Shown here one piece after another: positions 1-7,762 of a DNA stretch of 52,102 nt. Position 1 is the stretch's first letter. Each line of letters opens with the position of its first letter. The notes under the pieces are model-generated. The model did no database searches. It saw only the letters and a program-made list of their open reading frames with translations, and was not told the DNA's origin. This stretch comes from Flavobacteriaceae bacterium Ga0077528 (GTDB taxonomy: Bacteria > Bacteroidota > Bacteroidia > Flavobacteriales > Flavobacteriaceae): NCBI GenBank assembly GCA_001464475.1, contig LNDX01000018.1:1-52102 (forward strand). The letters are read 5' to 3'. Both the position numbers and the translations under genes were made by a program.

Positions 1-3000
1 AGTAGGTAAAGAAGCTACGTTTGCTATAGGAGCAATAGTATCGTCAACAATTACTGTTTGAGTTTGAGTTGAAGTATTTCCGTTACCATCATTGTAAGTC
101 CAAGTAATGTTATAAGTTCCTTGAGCATTGTATGTTAAAGGTGAAGCTGTTGTACCAGTAATAGTTCCAGCACAAGCATCAGTTGCAGTAGGAGCCGTTA
201 CAGACGCAGAACATTGACCAGTTACAGTTGGTAAAGAAGCTATGTTTGCTATTGGAGCAATAGTATCATCAACAACTACAGTTTGAGTTTGAGTTGAAGT
301 ATTTCCGTTACCATCATTGTAAGTCCAAGTAATGTTGTATGTTCCTTGGGCATTGTATGTTAAAGGTGAAGCAGTTGTACCAGTAATAGTTCCAGCACAA
401 GCATCAGTTGCAGTAGGAGCCGTTACAGTAGCAGAACATTGACCAGTTACAGTTGGTAAAGAAGCTACGTTTGCTATAGGAGCAATAGTATCGTCAACAA
501 CAACTGTTTGAGTTTGAGTTGAAGTATTTCCGTTACCATCATTGTAAGTCCAAGTAATGTTATAAGTTCCTTGAGCATTGTATGTTAAAGATGAAGCAGT
601 TGTACCAGTAATAGTTCCAGCACAAGCATCAGTTGCAGTTGGAGCTGTTACAGTAGCAGAACATTGACCAGTTACAGTTGGTAAAGAAGCTACGTTTGCT
701 ACTGGAGCAATAGTATCGTCAACAATTACAGATTGTGATTGGAATGATTGGTTACCTCTATTATCAGTATAAGTCCAAAGGATTGAATATGTTCCTTGAG
801 CAGAATAAGTTAATGGATCTGTGGTAGTTCCATTAATAGTTCCCATACAATTATCAGTTGCAGTAGGTGTTTGTGTAATATTTACTGAACATTGTCCTGA
901 AATTGTAGGTAATGTTGTTACGTTTGCTACTGGAGCAGTCGTATCTGTAATAGTAACTGTTTGAAATTGGTTAGAAGTATTTCCGTTACCATCATTGTAA
1001 GTCCAATAAATTTGGTAAGTTCCTTGAGCATTATATGTCAAAGGTGAGTTTGTAGTTCCAGTAATTTGACCATAACAATTACTTGTTGCTGTTGGAGCAG
1101 TTACAGTTACAGAACATTGAGCCGTTATAGTTGGTAATGATGCAACATTTGGAACCGGTGCAGTACAATTTGTATTTATTGTAAATGTTCTTGCACTAGT
1201 TGTTGTTGAATTACAAGTATTGAATACAGTTACATTTGCTGTTCCTGCAGTTGCAACATCAGTTGCATTGATAGCAGCAGTTAATTGAGTTGAACTAACA
1301 AAAGTTGTTGTTCTATTTGCTCCATTCCATCTTACAATTGATTCTCCACTAACAAAGTTTGAACCATTTACAGTTAAAGTAAAGGCACCAGAACCTGCAA
1401 GTCTAGAAGTTGGATTAACTGAGTCATTTGTTGGATTTGGTTTTACAGTAACAATAACTTCATCTCTATTACTTTTTACAGCACCTAATTTCCAATTAAA
1501 AAATTGAAAGAAAGTTCCTGTTCCACTATTTCCAGTTATTGATATATTACCACTTGTTATAGGATAAGTAATTCCAGTTGTAGCTCTAATCAATGTATTA
1601 CTTGTTCCCGAAAGTTGTCTTGAAACTAATCTTAAACCATTTGCTACTGGTAAAAAGAAATCTAAATCGATATCTTTACTTCCGGTAGTTGTTAATCTAA
1701 TTACTTTTGATTCAAGCATTACACCTGAGCTGTTTTGTAATTCTACTAAAATGTCACCAACTACAGTATTGTTTATAGCTACTGATTTTAGTTTAGTTGG
1801 AGTGGTACAATTGAATATTAAATATCTATTTGCTAGAGCAGTATTAGTTGCACCAGTTCCAGAAACAGTTGCAGGACCAACATTTGCTGGAGTTACTTCT
1901 CTTTCAACCCAATATGATGTATTTGATGTTAAAGCTGGCGTAGTATAAGCAGCAGTTGAAGCTAAAGGAGTTGTTGATGTAGCACTATTATACCATCTTA
2001 TTGTGCCAGTTCCAGTTGCAGATAAGGCAGCAGTTTGTCCTGTACAAATTGTTACATCACTTGCTGTTGGTACCGATGTTGAAGGTACCATAGTAACATT
2101 AAGTGTAGTAGTAGCATTATTTGTTAAAGTAACAGATATTGTTTGTGTGGCATAACCTGGAGCTTCAAAAATTACATTGTAAGTTCCAGCAATTTGAACT
2201 TTGTGATAATCACCTTTTGTGGGAGAAGTTTCAACCCATGAACCAAAGTTATCAAATGTTCCTCCAATATACACTTTTGCATGTATTGGATTCCCAGATT
2301 GATCAGTAACTATACCATGTAAACCGTAACTAGCTTGTTTTACAAAGTTTAATAATGCTTGTCTATTTCTATCCCAAAAGAAAGGTAAATTTGCAGCAGC
2401 AGGAGTTTTTAAATCTGAAATTTCAACCGTTATTTCTTTGCTATGATCAAAATAGTTGCTGGCATCTTGTCGTCCGCCATAAACAGAATACCATGCTGCA
2501 CCGTTTGTTGTACCGGGAAATTGACCCGTATTATAAACAGCATCCATATAATTTAAATTCCCATCAGCAGTTTGACACAATTGTGCGTATTCTATAGAAA
2601 CAAATTTAAAGTAAGTATCATGTGGATGATAACTAAAGTTTCCTGTTCCTGGAGTATTAGAAGTATCTAATGGGAAATTTATAACTTCTGTTCCTCCATG
2701 GTAGTTTGCTGCCAAAACAAAATTTCTAGTTGCTTGAAAATTCATAAAAGCAACTGTTTCTAATTGGTAAGCATTTCCATCGTCATGTAACCCACCGATT
2801 GCGTCAGCATAATTTCTATTTAAATCTACACCCAAAGAATTTGCTCTTGTAGGAGTATTTGTAGCTCCACCAGGATTATAAATATCATTACTAATAGTTT
2901 TGTATGATCCATCTGGATTTGCAAGTGGATTTATGTATAATTCAGTTCCATTAACTAAGTTAGTAATTTCAGATAATGAGCCGTAATTAGTTAACAAATA

Positions 3001-3585
3001 ATCAATAAAACGAAGCATTGTAGGGTAACCAGTAATTTCGTCACCGTGCATTGAAGAAGTATAGAAAAACTCTGGTTCTGTTTCATCAGTACTTGCATTA
3101 TCAGAAATTTTCAGAACGTACAATGTTCTTCCAAGAGCAGTTGTCCCAATACTTTGTAAAGTACATAAACTTGGATATGTAGCTGCCCAATATTGCATTT
3201 TTGCTACGTATTCAGAATATCTAGGATAAGCATCCCATGTAGTATCCCATGCAGCTGCAGCTCTATTTGCTGTAAGATCCTGAGGGATTTCGTTGTCTTC
3301 AGCAGTAACTTCATAAGCCAATCCATAAGTTAAGAACTTCTGAAATTGCTCTTTGTTAGCATAAACTTCTGCTTTCAATTCATTTTCATCCACAGCTTTA
3401 TGGCTGACAGATACAATTCTATTGATTTCTAAGAACTGCGCTTTACTATTTGCTTTAAAAGTAAAAATGACTTCACCTTTTTCTTTCAAATAATACATTG
3501 CTTTTTCGTAAGAACTACCTTTCTGCGCAAAAGAAGCGCTTGAAAATAAGATAGTTAACAATAATACAAGAGTAAATTTTTTCAT
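1..3585 (-). CDS. Secreted M14 zinc carboxypeptidase with HYR-type repeats (3' end cut by window)
   Basis: The reading frame is open from the ATG at 3585 to the window edge (1195 codons), so the C-terminus is missing. Residues 1-21 form a signal peptide ([10 protein letters not shown]...SASFAQ). The M14 peptidase domain follows, with zinc motif HGDE (H180, E183), third zinc histidine H296 in NYHGGTE and a candidate catalytic glutamate E388 in TVEISDLK. After it come a carboxypeptidase-regulatory-like fold (about 410-485), an Ig-like domain with a TICTGQ start, an IPT/TIG-like segment (about 700-780), and from about residue 817 a series of 75-residue HYR-type domains. By family this is an exported metallocarboxypeptidase acting on peptides outside the cell. 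A type IX sorting domain would be expected at the missing C-terminus, which is inference. The peptidase assignment is secure; the substrate is unknown. Confidence 0.9.
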   Translation of the reverse strand, partial: MKKFTLVLLLTILFSSASFAQKGSSYEKAMYYLKEKGEVIFTFKANSKAQFLEINRIVSVSHKAVDENELKAEVYANKEQFQKFLTYGLAYEVTAEDNEIPQDLTANRAAAAWDTTWDAYPRYSEYVAKMQYWAATYPSLCTLQSIGTTALGRTLYVLKISDNASTDETEPEFFYTSSMHGDEITGYPTMLRFIDYLLTNYGSLSEITNLVNGTELYINPLANPDGSYKTISNDIYNPGGATNTPTRANSLGVDLNRNYADAIGGLHDDGNAYQLETVAFMNFQATRNFVLAANYHGGTEVINFPLDTSNTPGTGNFSYHPHDTYFKFVSIEYAQLCQTADGNLNYMDAVYNTGQFPGTTNGAAWYSVYGGRQDASNYFDHSKEITVEISDLKTPAAANLPFFWDRNRQALLNFVKQASYGLHGIVTDQSGNPIHAKVYIGGTFDNFGSWVETSPTKGDYHKVQIAGTYNVIFEAPGYATQTISVTLTNNATTTLNVTMVPSTSVPTASDVTICTGQTAALSATGTGTIRWYNSATSTTPLASTAAYTTPALTSNTSYWVEREVTPANVGPATVSGTGATNTALANRYLIFNCTTPTKLKSVAINNTVVGDILVELQNSSGVMLESKVIRLTTTGSKDIDLDFFLPVANGLRLVSRQLSGTSNTLIRATTGITYPITSGNISITGNSGTGTFFQFFNWKLGAVKSNRDEVIVTVKPNPTNDSVNPTSRLAGSGAFTLTVNGSNFVSGESIVRWNGANRTTTFVSSTQLTAAINATDVATAGTANVTVFNTCNSTTTSARTFTINTNCTAPVPNVASLPTITAQCSVTVTAPTATSNCYGQITGTTNSPLTYNAQGTYQIYWTYNDGNGNTSNQFQTVTITDTTAPVANVTTLPTISGQCSVNITQTPTATDNCMGTINGTTTDPLTYSAQGTYSILWTYTDNRGNQSFQSQSVIVDDTIAPVANVASLPTVTGQCSATVTAPTATDACAGTITGTTASSLTYNAQGTYNITWTYNDGNGNTSTQTQTVVVDDTIAPIANVASLPTVTGQCSATVTAPTATDACAGTITGTTASPLTYNAQGTYNITWTYNDGNGNTSTQTQTVVVDDTIAPIANIASLPTVTGQCSASVTAPTATDACAGTITGTTASPLTYNAQGTYNITWTYNDGNGNTSTQTQTVIVDDTIAPIANVASLPT
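5..1132 (-). repeat. Tandem 225-bp repeats encoding HYR-like domains
   Basis: The words GGTAAAGAAGC or GGTAATG recur at 5, 230, 455, 680, 908 and 1133, giving a period of 225 bp (228 once), or 75-76 codons. Units 5-229, 230-454 and 455-679 are almost identical at DNA level; 680-907 and 908-1132 are diverged. Each unit reads VDDTIAP...[14 protein letters not shown]...[10 protein letters not shown]. The repeat array continues past the window edge. Confidence 0.92.
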
Positions 3586-3638
3586 TTTATTAGGGTTTTG
3601 AACGACAAACCTAAAAAATACTTCTTTTCTGACAAAAT

Positions 3639-3679
3639 ATTTTATCGATAAAATGCATATAATATCGATAAAATGCATA
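3639..3679. promoter_or_regulatory. Paired TATCGATA/ATGCAT direct repeat, possible operator
   Basis: A 17-bp word beginning TATCGATAAAATGCATA occurs at 3643-3659 and again at 3663-3679, a spacing of 20 bp or about two helical turns. The first copy lies in a perfect 16-bp palindrome (3639-3654). The pair is 58-94 bp upstream of the carboxypeptidase start codon, a reasonable place for a regulator site. No regulator is identified. Confidence 0.4.
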
Positions 3680-3756
3680 AAATAATATTTAATGAAATAT
3701 TTATCTTACAAATAGTAATTTACGTTCTTTTTGTAGTCTACTTTATCACATCTAAA

Positions 3757-3793
3757 AAAACTGCGCAAAGTCAGGAGACATTTGCGCAGTTTT
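3757..3793. repeat. REP-like perfect hairpin with GTC-AGGA-GAC loop
   Basis: The arms at 3757-3769 and 3781-3793 are perfectly complementary over 13 bp (AAAACTGCGCAAA and its complement). The 11-nt loop GTCAGGAGACA can form a further GTC/GAC mini-stem with AGGA at its tip. Related cores occur at 50980-51008 and 51651-51678. It is not directly behind a gene stop and is separate from the tRNA terminator, so a dispersed repeat is preferred over a terminator. Confidence 0.7.
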
Positions 3794-4003
3794 CAATGGA
3801 ATACTTTGAGGAATTTGTTTGAAACTAAAATTTTCCTTGATTTTTTGTATACGAAATGCAATTCTATGAATCTGGCATATTTTAGATATATTTATTTTCT
3901 AAAAAAAAAATGACTTTAAATCATTTACAAATTTTTTGTTATCAAAACCCTTTACCTTTTTTGTAATTAGAATTTCTTTAGAATTTTTAAAAATTTTAGA
4001 CAT

Positions 4004-4035
4004 AAAAAAAACGGTTTAGCGTACACTAAACCGTT
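4004..4035 (-). terminator. Rho-independent terminator of tRNA-Met
   Basis: On the minus strand the stem AACGGTTTAG / CTAAACCGTT (10 bp, 6-nt loop) is followed by a run of seven T. It lies 23 bp beyond the tRNA 3' end. Confidence 0.85.
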
Positions 4036-4058
4036 GATTTTTAAAACTTAATTCGTAG

Positions 4059-4132
4059 TAGCGAGGACGGGAGTTGAACCCGTGACCTCAGGGTTATGAA
4101 TCCTGCGCTCTAACCAACTGAGCTACCTCGCC
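4059..4132 (-). tRNA. tRNA-Met (anticodon CAT)
   Basis: A full cloverleaf can be drawn: acceptor GGCGAGG/CCTCGCT with a G-U first pair, D-arm with AGCTCAGTTGGTTAGAGC, anticodon loop TTCATAA, and T-arm with GGGTTCAACTCCC. The discriminator is A and CCA is not encoded. The anticodon stem carries one A-C mismatch next to the loop. The first base pair is G-U rather than the mismatch typical of initiator tRNA, so an elongator tRNA-Met is favoured. A lysidine-modified tRNA-Ile with anticodon CAT is less likely but not excluded by reading alone. Confidence 0.9.
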
Positions 4133-4159
4133 TGATGTGGCATTCCCTGAATGCGGGTG

Positions 4160-4190
4160 CAAATATAAGACTAATATAACATTGTCCAAA
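4160..4190 (-). promoter_or_regulatory. Bacteroidota-type promoter of tRNA-Met
   Basis: On the minus strand TTTG (4187-4190) is followed after 19 nt by TATATTTG (4160-4167). This matches the phylum consensus and stands about 28 nt before the mature tRNA 5' end. Confidence 0.75.
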
Positions 4191-4268
4191 TAATAAATTG
4201 AAAAAAAATATTTTTTTTCTTGACTGCTTTTTTAAATAAAAATTATATATTTCGCAAAAAATTACATT

Positions 4269-4661
4269 ATGTCACCAAAAGTACGTTACGAAATAGAATT
4301 TCCTATAAATTCTTCTCCTCAATTACTATATCAATATATATCAACTCCTTCTGGATTACAAGAATGGTTTGCTGATATTGTAAATTCTAGAGGAGAGTTT
4401 TTTACTTTTGAATGGGACGACACAGAAGAGCATGCTCGACTAGCCTCCAAAAAAACTGGCGAAAAAGTAAAATTCAAATGGATTGATGATAACAAAAAAG
4501 ATACAGAATACTATTTTGAACTTAGAATTTTAGAAGATGAAATTACTAAAGATGTCTCTTTAATGGTTGTAGATTTTGCAATTGAAGAAGAATTAGACGA
4601 ATCTAAGCAGCTTTGGGAAAATCAAGTTTCCGATTTAAAACATGTTATTGGTTCTGTTTAG
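4269..4661 (+). CDS. START-like domain protein
   Basis: A 130-residue single-domain protein with a helix-grip pattern: MSPKVRYEIEFPINSSPQLLYQYISTP, then LQEWFAD, a central FEWDDTEE strand and a long C-terminal helix ending DLKHVIGSV. It fits the short START/SRPBCC-like proteins found throughout Bacteroidota (family knowledge). Those folds usually bind a hydrophobic ligand, but none is established for this group. It is cytosolic, with no signal or membrane segment. The start is the first ATG behind an AT-rich leader. A hairpin terminator follows at 4687-4722, so it is probably transcribed alone. Confidence 0.8.
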   Translation: MSPKVRYEIEFPINSSPQLLYQYISTPSGLQEWFADIVNSRGEFFTFEWDDTEEHARLASKKTGEKVKFKWIDDNKKDTEYYFELRILEDEITKDVSLMVVDFAIEEELDESKQLWENQVSDLKHVIGSV

Positions 4662-4686
4662 AAATCATTTTTAAAACTTATATTTG

Positions 4687-4722
4687 TCCCGTCTTATTCT
4701 AATAAAGAGACGGGATTTTTTT
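4687..4722 (+). terminator. Terminator ending right at the next gene's ATG
   Basis: Stem TCCCGTCT (4687-4694) / AGACGGGA (4708-4715) with a 13-nt loop, then a run of seven T. The T-run touches the ATG of the aminotransferase at 4723. It terminates the START-like gene and may also act on aminotransferase expression. Confidence 0.8.
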
Positions 4723-5553
4723 ATGATTAATTACAACGGCGAAATTCAATCTTCAGACACTACTTTGTCTAATCTTAATAGAGGTTTTTTATATGGTGAT
4801 GGTGTTTTTGAAACACTAAAAATCGTAAATAATAAAATCTTATTTATTGAAGATCATTATTTTAGATTAATGGCTTCTATGCGAATTGTAAGAATGCAAA
4901 TCCCAAACAATTTCACTTTAGAATACATAGAAGAGCAAGTTTTGAATTTGGCGAAAGCTAATAATTGTGAAAATTCAGCTCGTGTAAGATTAACCGTTTT
5001 TAGAAACGATGGCGGATTTTATCTACCACAAACAAGAACTGTTTCATTTTTAATTCAAGTTTCACCATTAAATGAAACTTATTATTCCTTTTCCGATGCA
5101 ATGTATGAAGTAGATTTATACAAAGATTTTTACATCACAAAGCAATTACTTTCTACTATCAAAACTACCAATAAGATGATAAACATAACTGGTAGTATTT
5201 TTGCCGATGAAAATGATTTGCAAAATTGTTTGCTTCTAAACAATGAAAAAAACGTAGTCGAAGCATTGAATGGAAATCTCTTCATGTTAATTGGAAATCA
5301 ATTGATAACACCATCTATTGAAGACGGCTGTTTAAATGGTATCATGAGAAAGCAAGTACTCCAAGTTGCAAGAAAAATTGAAAACATTGATGTTTTAGAG
5401 CAACCAATTTCACCTTTCGATTTACAAAAGGCTGATGAGTTATTTATTACCAATGTGATTATAGGGATTCAACCTATTACAAAATACCGCAAAAAGGAAT
5501 ACAAAAGTGATTTGTCTAAAGTGCTATTGGAGAAAATTAATGACTTAATTTAG
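4723..5553 (+). CDS. Class IV PLP aminotransferase, probable aminodeoxychorismate lyase (PabC-like)
   Basis: A 276-residue fold-type IV PLP enzyme. Visible features are an N-terminal GEIQSSD and NRGFLYGDGVFETL, a probable Schiff-base lysine K147 in STIKTTN, and VEALNGNLF, which carries the glutamate that contacts the PLP pyridine nitrogen. A small cytosolic class IV enzyme of this type would be 4-amino-4-deoxychorismate lyase of folate synthesis or a branched-chain/D-amino acid aminotransferase; PabC-like is preferred from length. A TTG at 4684 would extend the frame but reads through the terminator hairpin of the previous gene, so the ATG at 4723 is chosen. The 3' end overlaps the convergent YqgE gene by 9 bp. 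Confidence 0.8.
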   Translation: MINYNGEIQSSDTTLSNLNRGFLYGDGVFETLKIVNNKILFIEDHYFRLMASMRIVRMQIPNNFTLEYIEEQVLNLAKANNCENSARVRLTVFRNDGGFYLPQTRTVSFLIQVSPLNETYYSFSDAMYEVDLYKDFYITKQLLSTIKTTNKMINITGSIFADENDLQNCLLLNNEKNVVEALNGNLFMLIGNQLITPSIEDGCLNGIMRKQVLQVARKIENIDVLEQPISPFDLQKADELFITNVIIGIQPITKYRKKEYKSDLSKVLLEKINDLI

Positions 5554-6105
5554 AATTGGATTTTCTGGTGCGTTAGACCAAATAACATATTCGCCACCTA
5601 ATTCGATAATTTTTTCTTTCCAAAATTGCTTTGAAGATTTACTTAAAATAGCAGCTTCATAATTATTGGAGGTAATTATCCATGAGTTGGCTTGCAGTTC
5701 ATCTTCAAGTTGACATGAACCCCAACCGGTGTAACCTAAGAAAAAGCGAATATCTTCTTTATTGATTTTACCATCGTTGATTAAGTTCTTGGTCAATTCA
5801 AAATCGCCACCCCAAAAAATTCCATTTGAAATTTCAATACTATTTGGAATCAACTCAGGAATAGTGTGAATGAAATATAAATTGTCTTGTTCCACTGGTC
5901 CGCCATTGTAGATGACAAATGAACCGTTAATTTCTGGAAGCAAATCGTTGATGGTATATTCAAGAGGTTTGTTCAAAATAAATCCGACAGAACCTTCTTC
6001 GTTATGGTCGGCCAATAAAATAACAGACCTATTAAAAGATAAGTCGCCAATTATGGATGGTTCTGCTATTAAAAGTTGTCCTTTTTGGAGTTTTTCAGAT
6101 GTCAT
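5545..6105 (-). CDS. YqgE/AlgH family protein
   Basis: A 186-residue protein with the family hallmarks: the start KGQLLIAEPSIIGDLSFNRSV, then LLADHNEEGSVGFILNKP, GGPVEQDNLYFIH and GYTGWGSCQLEDEL. It has the usual family length and is cytosolic. The family is widespread, and AlgH was named from a regulatory phenotype in Pseudomonas, but the biochemical role is not settled. It is convergent with the aminotransferase and upstream of HU on the same strand, but a terminator between HU and this gene indicates separate transcription. Confidence 0.9.
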   Translation of the reverse strand: MTSEKLQKGQLLIAEPSIIGDLSFNRSVILLADHNEEGSVGFILNKPLEYTINDLLPEINGSFVIYNGGPVEQDNLYFIHTIPELIPNSIEISNGIFWGGDFELTKNLINDGKINKEDIRFFLGYTGWGSCQLEDELQANSWIITSNNYEAAILSKSSKQFWKEKIIELGGEYVIWSNAPENPILN

Positions 6106-6169
6106 TTTGACGCAATTTTAACTAAAAGTACGAATAAAAGTTTTAAAACCAAATTTTATAGCAAAAAAA

Positions 6170-6192
6170 AACCATTCGATGAACGAATGGTT
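6170..6192 (-). terminator. Terminator of the HU gene
   Basis: Stem AACCATTCG / CGAATGGTT with a 5-nt loop, followed on the minus strand by eight T. It begins about 24 bp beyond the HU stop. Confidence 0.85.
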
Positions 6193-6215
6193 TTCTATAT
6201 CAAAGATAAACTAGA

Positions 6216-6488
6216 TTAGTTTACAGAACCTTCTAAGTCTGCTCCAGCTTTAAATTTTACTACATTTTTAGCAGCGATTTTGATAGTTTTTCCTGTTTGA
6301 GGATTTCTTCCGTCTCTAGCAGCTCTTTTAGATACTGACCATGATCCGAAACCTACTAAAGATACTCTTCCACCTTTTTTCAAAGTTGATCCTACGTTTC
6401 CTAAAAATGATTCTAAAGCTAATTTTGCAGCTGCTTTTGTAATTCCTGCGTCAGCAGCAATAGCATCGATTAATTCTGATTTGTTCAT
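6216..6488 (-). CDS. HU family DNA-binding protein
   Basis: A 90-residue basic histone-like protein. The N-terminal helices MNKSELIDAIAADAGITKAAA are followed by the GRVSLVGFGSW turn and the DNA-intercalating arm GRNPQTGKTIKI. The length is standard for HU. It bends and compacts DNA as a dimer. It is monocistronic: a well-formed promoter lies at 6534-6564 and a strong terminator follows. HU and IHF share the fold; the arm and lack of extensions suit HU. Confidence 0.95.
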   Translation of the reverse strand: MNKSELIDAIAADAGITKAAAKLALESFLGNVGSTLKKGGRVSLVGFGSWSVSKRAARDGRNPQTGKTIKIAAKNVVKFKAGADLEGSVN

Positions 6489-6533
6489 AATAATAGTTAT
6501 TAATTGTTGGTTAAACTTTTTTGTTAATCAAAA

Positions 6534-6564
6534 CAAATTTAGTAGAAATTACAGACTACACAAG
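6534..6564 (-). promoter_or_regulatory. Promoter of the HU gene
   Basis: On the minus strand CTTG (6561-6564), 19 nt, then TAAATTTG (6534-6541), about 45 nt upstream of the HU ATG. The -7 element is a perfect match to the Bacteroidota consensus and the -33 is one base off. Confidence 0.65.
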
Positions 6565-6669
6565 TGATAGAGGTCATTTTTGCTAATTTTGTTGATAACT
6601 CGGTATATTTGTTAATAAAAGTGACGATTTTAGATGAGAAATCCTTGTTTTTTCAATGATTGCAACACC

Positions 6670-7617
6670 TTACACCGCTTTTGCATCTGTCGAAAATGAT
6701 ATTCCGTTTAACAGTTCGAAGCTTTTCATTCTCTTTTTTCCAGGAAATTGTAGACTTAGGATTTCTAAAAATCCATTATTAACAGCTATTTTGATTTCTT
6801 TCTTTGTTGTAATGATACTTCCAACTTCTAAATTATGCGATTCTCCTACTAATTTTGCTTCGTATAGTTTTACATTCCATTCTTCTGTTCCATCTTTAAA
6901 GAAACACCAAGCACTTGGATAAGGAGATAATCCTCTTATTAAGTTATAAATTTCAACACCTGATTTAGAAAAATCAATTTTACAATTTTCTTTATTTAAT
7001 TTGTAAGCTGTTTTAATATCAGATGAATCGGTTTGAATTGTGGTAACAACATTTCCTTTTTCTATTAATGCTAGTGTTTCAACAACAGCTTCACTTCCAA
7101 TTGCCATTAATCGGTCATGTAATTCTCCAGCACTTTCTGTAGATGAAATTGGAGTTTCTTTGCTCAAAATCATTGCACCAGTATCAATTTTATCATCAAT
7201 AAAAAAGGTGGTAACTCCTGTTTTAGTTTCTCCATTTATTATTGCCCAGTTAATTGGCGCTGCACCACGATAATTAGGTAGGAGTGAAGCATGTAAATTA
7301 AAGGTTCCTAATGAAGGCATTTTCCAAACTACTTCGGGCAACATTCTAAAAGCAACTACCACTTGTAAATTGGCATTCAAACTTTTCAATTCCGCTAAAA
7401 AATTTTCGTCTTTTAAATTGGTTGGTTGCAATAAATTCAAATTATTTTCTAAAGCATATTCCTTTACTGCGGAATATTTTATTTTTTGTCCACGACCTGC
7501 TGGTTTATCGGCTGCTGTTATCACTCCAACAACCTCGTAGTTATTTTTAATTATGGTATCCAAAATGCCAACAGCAAATTCTGGAGTTCCCATAAATACG
7601 ATTCTTAATTTTTCCAT
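6670..7617 (-). CDS. fmt: Methionyl-tRNA formyltransferase
   Basis: A 315-residue cytosolic enzyme that formylates the amino group of initiator Met-tRNA using 10-formyl-tetrahydrofolate. The N-terminal formyltransferase domain shows RIVFMGTPEFAVGIL, the signature LHASLLPNYRGAAPINWAI and IDTGAMIL. The C-terminal OB-like domain starts near residue 205 (YKLNKENCKIDFS) and contains IRGLSPYPSAW. The length is typical. A palindromic element (7633-7762) separates it from recQ upstream, so co-transcription with recQ is uncertain. Confidence 0.96.
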   Translation of the reverse strand: MEKLRIVFMGTPEFAVGILDTIIKNNYEVVGVITAADKPAGRGQKIKYSAVKEYALENNLNLLQPTNLKDENFLAELKSLNANLQVVVAFRMLPEVVWKMPSLGTFNLHASLLPNYRGAAPINWAIINGETKTGVTTFFIDDKIDTGAMILSKETPISSTESAGELHDRLMAIGSEAVVETLALIEKGNVVTTIQTDSSDIKTAYKLNKENCKIDFSKSGVEIYNLIRGLSPYPSAWCFFKDGTEEWNVKLYEAKLVGESHNLEVGSIITTKKEIKIAVNNGFLEILSLQFPGKKRMKSFELLNGISFSTDAKAV

Positions 7618-7632
7618 TATGATTATTTTTTA

Positions 7633-7762
7633 AACCGCATAGAAATCATAGTTTTTTTTGGTTAAGTCGTTTCACTCTATATAGATTTCATAGTTTTATC
7701 TATGTAAAATAAAATGTCTATGAAACCTTAACAACTATGTTTTTCTATGATTCTATGTGGTT
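7633..7762. repeat. Word-repeat palindrome between recQ and fmt
   Basis: The outer arms 7633-7666 and 7727-7762 are imperfect inverted repeats starting AACCGCATAGAAATCATAG on the left. A nested pair, TTTCATAG (7687-7694) / CTATGAAA (7719-7726), lies inside. The words CATAG/CTATG recur throughout. The right arm includes the last codons of recQ. Confidence 0.75.

Larger units (their letters stand above)
3586..4003. other. Long AT-rich intergenic stretch between carboxypeptidase and tRNA-Met
   Basis: No credible open reading frame was seen. It holds two copies of a 17-bp word (3643-3659 and 3663-3679) close to the carboxypeptidase start and a perfect long hairpin at 3757-3793. The rest is A/T-rich spacer. 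The carboxypeptidase promoter should lie here, but no convincing TTTG/TAnnTTTG pair was found. Confidence 0.6.

Noticed and set aside
1..1132. Regular 225-bp repeats could be taken for a CRISPR or satellite array
   Set aside because: The repeats are in frame, lack unique spacers and encode HYR-like domains of the carboxypeptidase.
1751..2597. Plus-strand open frames at 1751-1948 and 2355-2597
   Set aside because: They lie wholly inside the minus-strand carboxypeptidase, whose frame has clear domains; they are shadows.
4684..4722. Aminotransferase start at TTG 4684
   Set aside because: The extra residues are encoded by the terminator hairpin of the previous gene and are not family-like.
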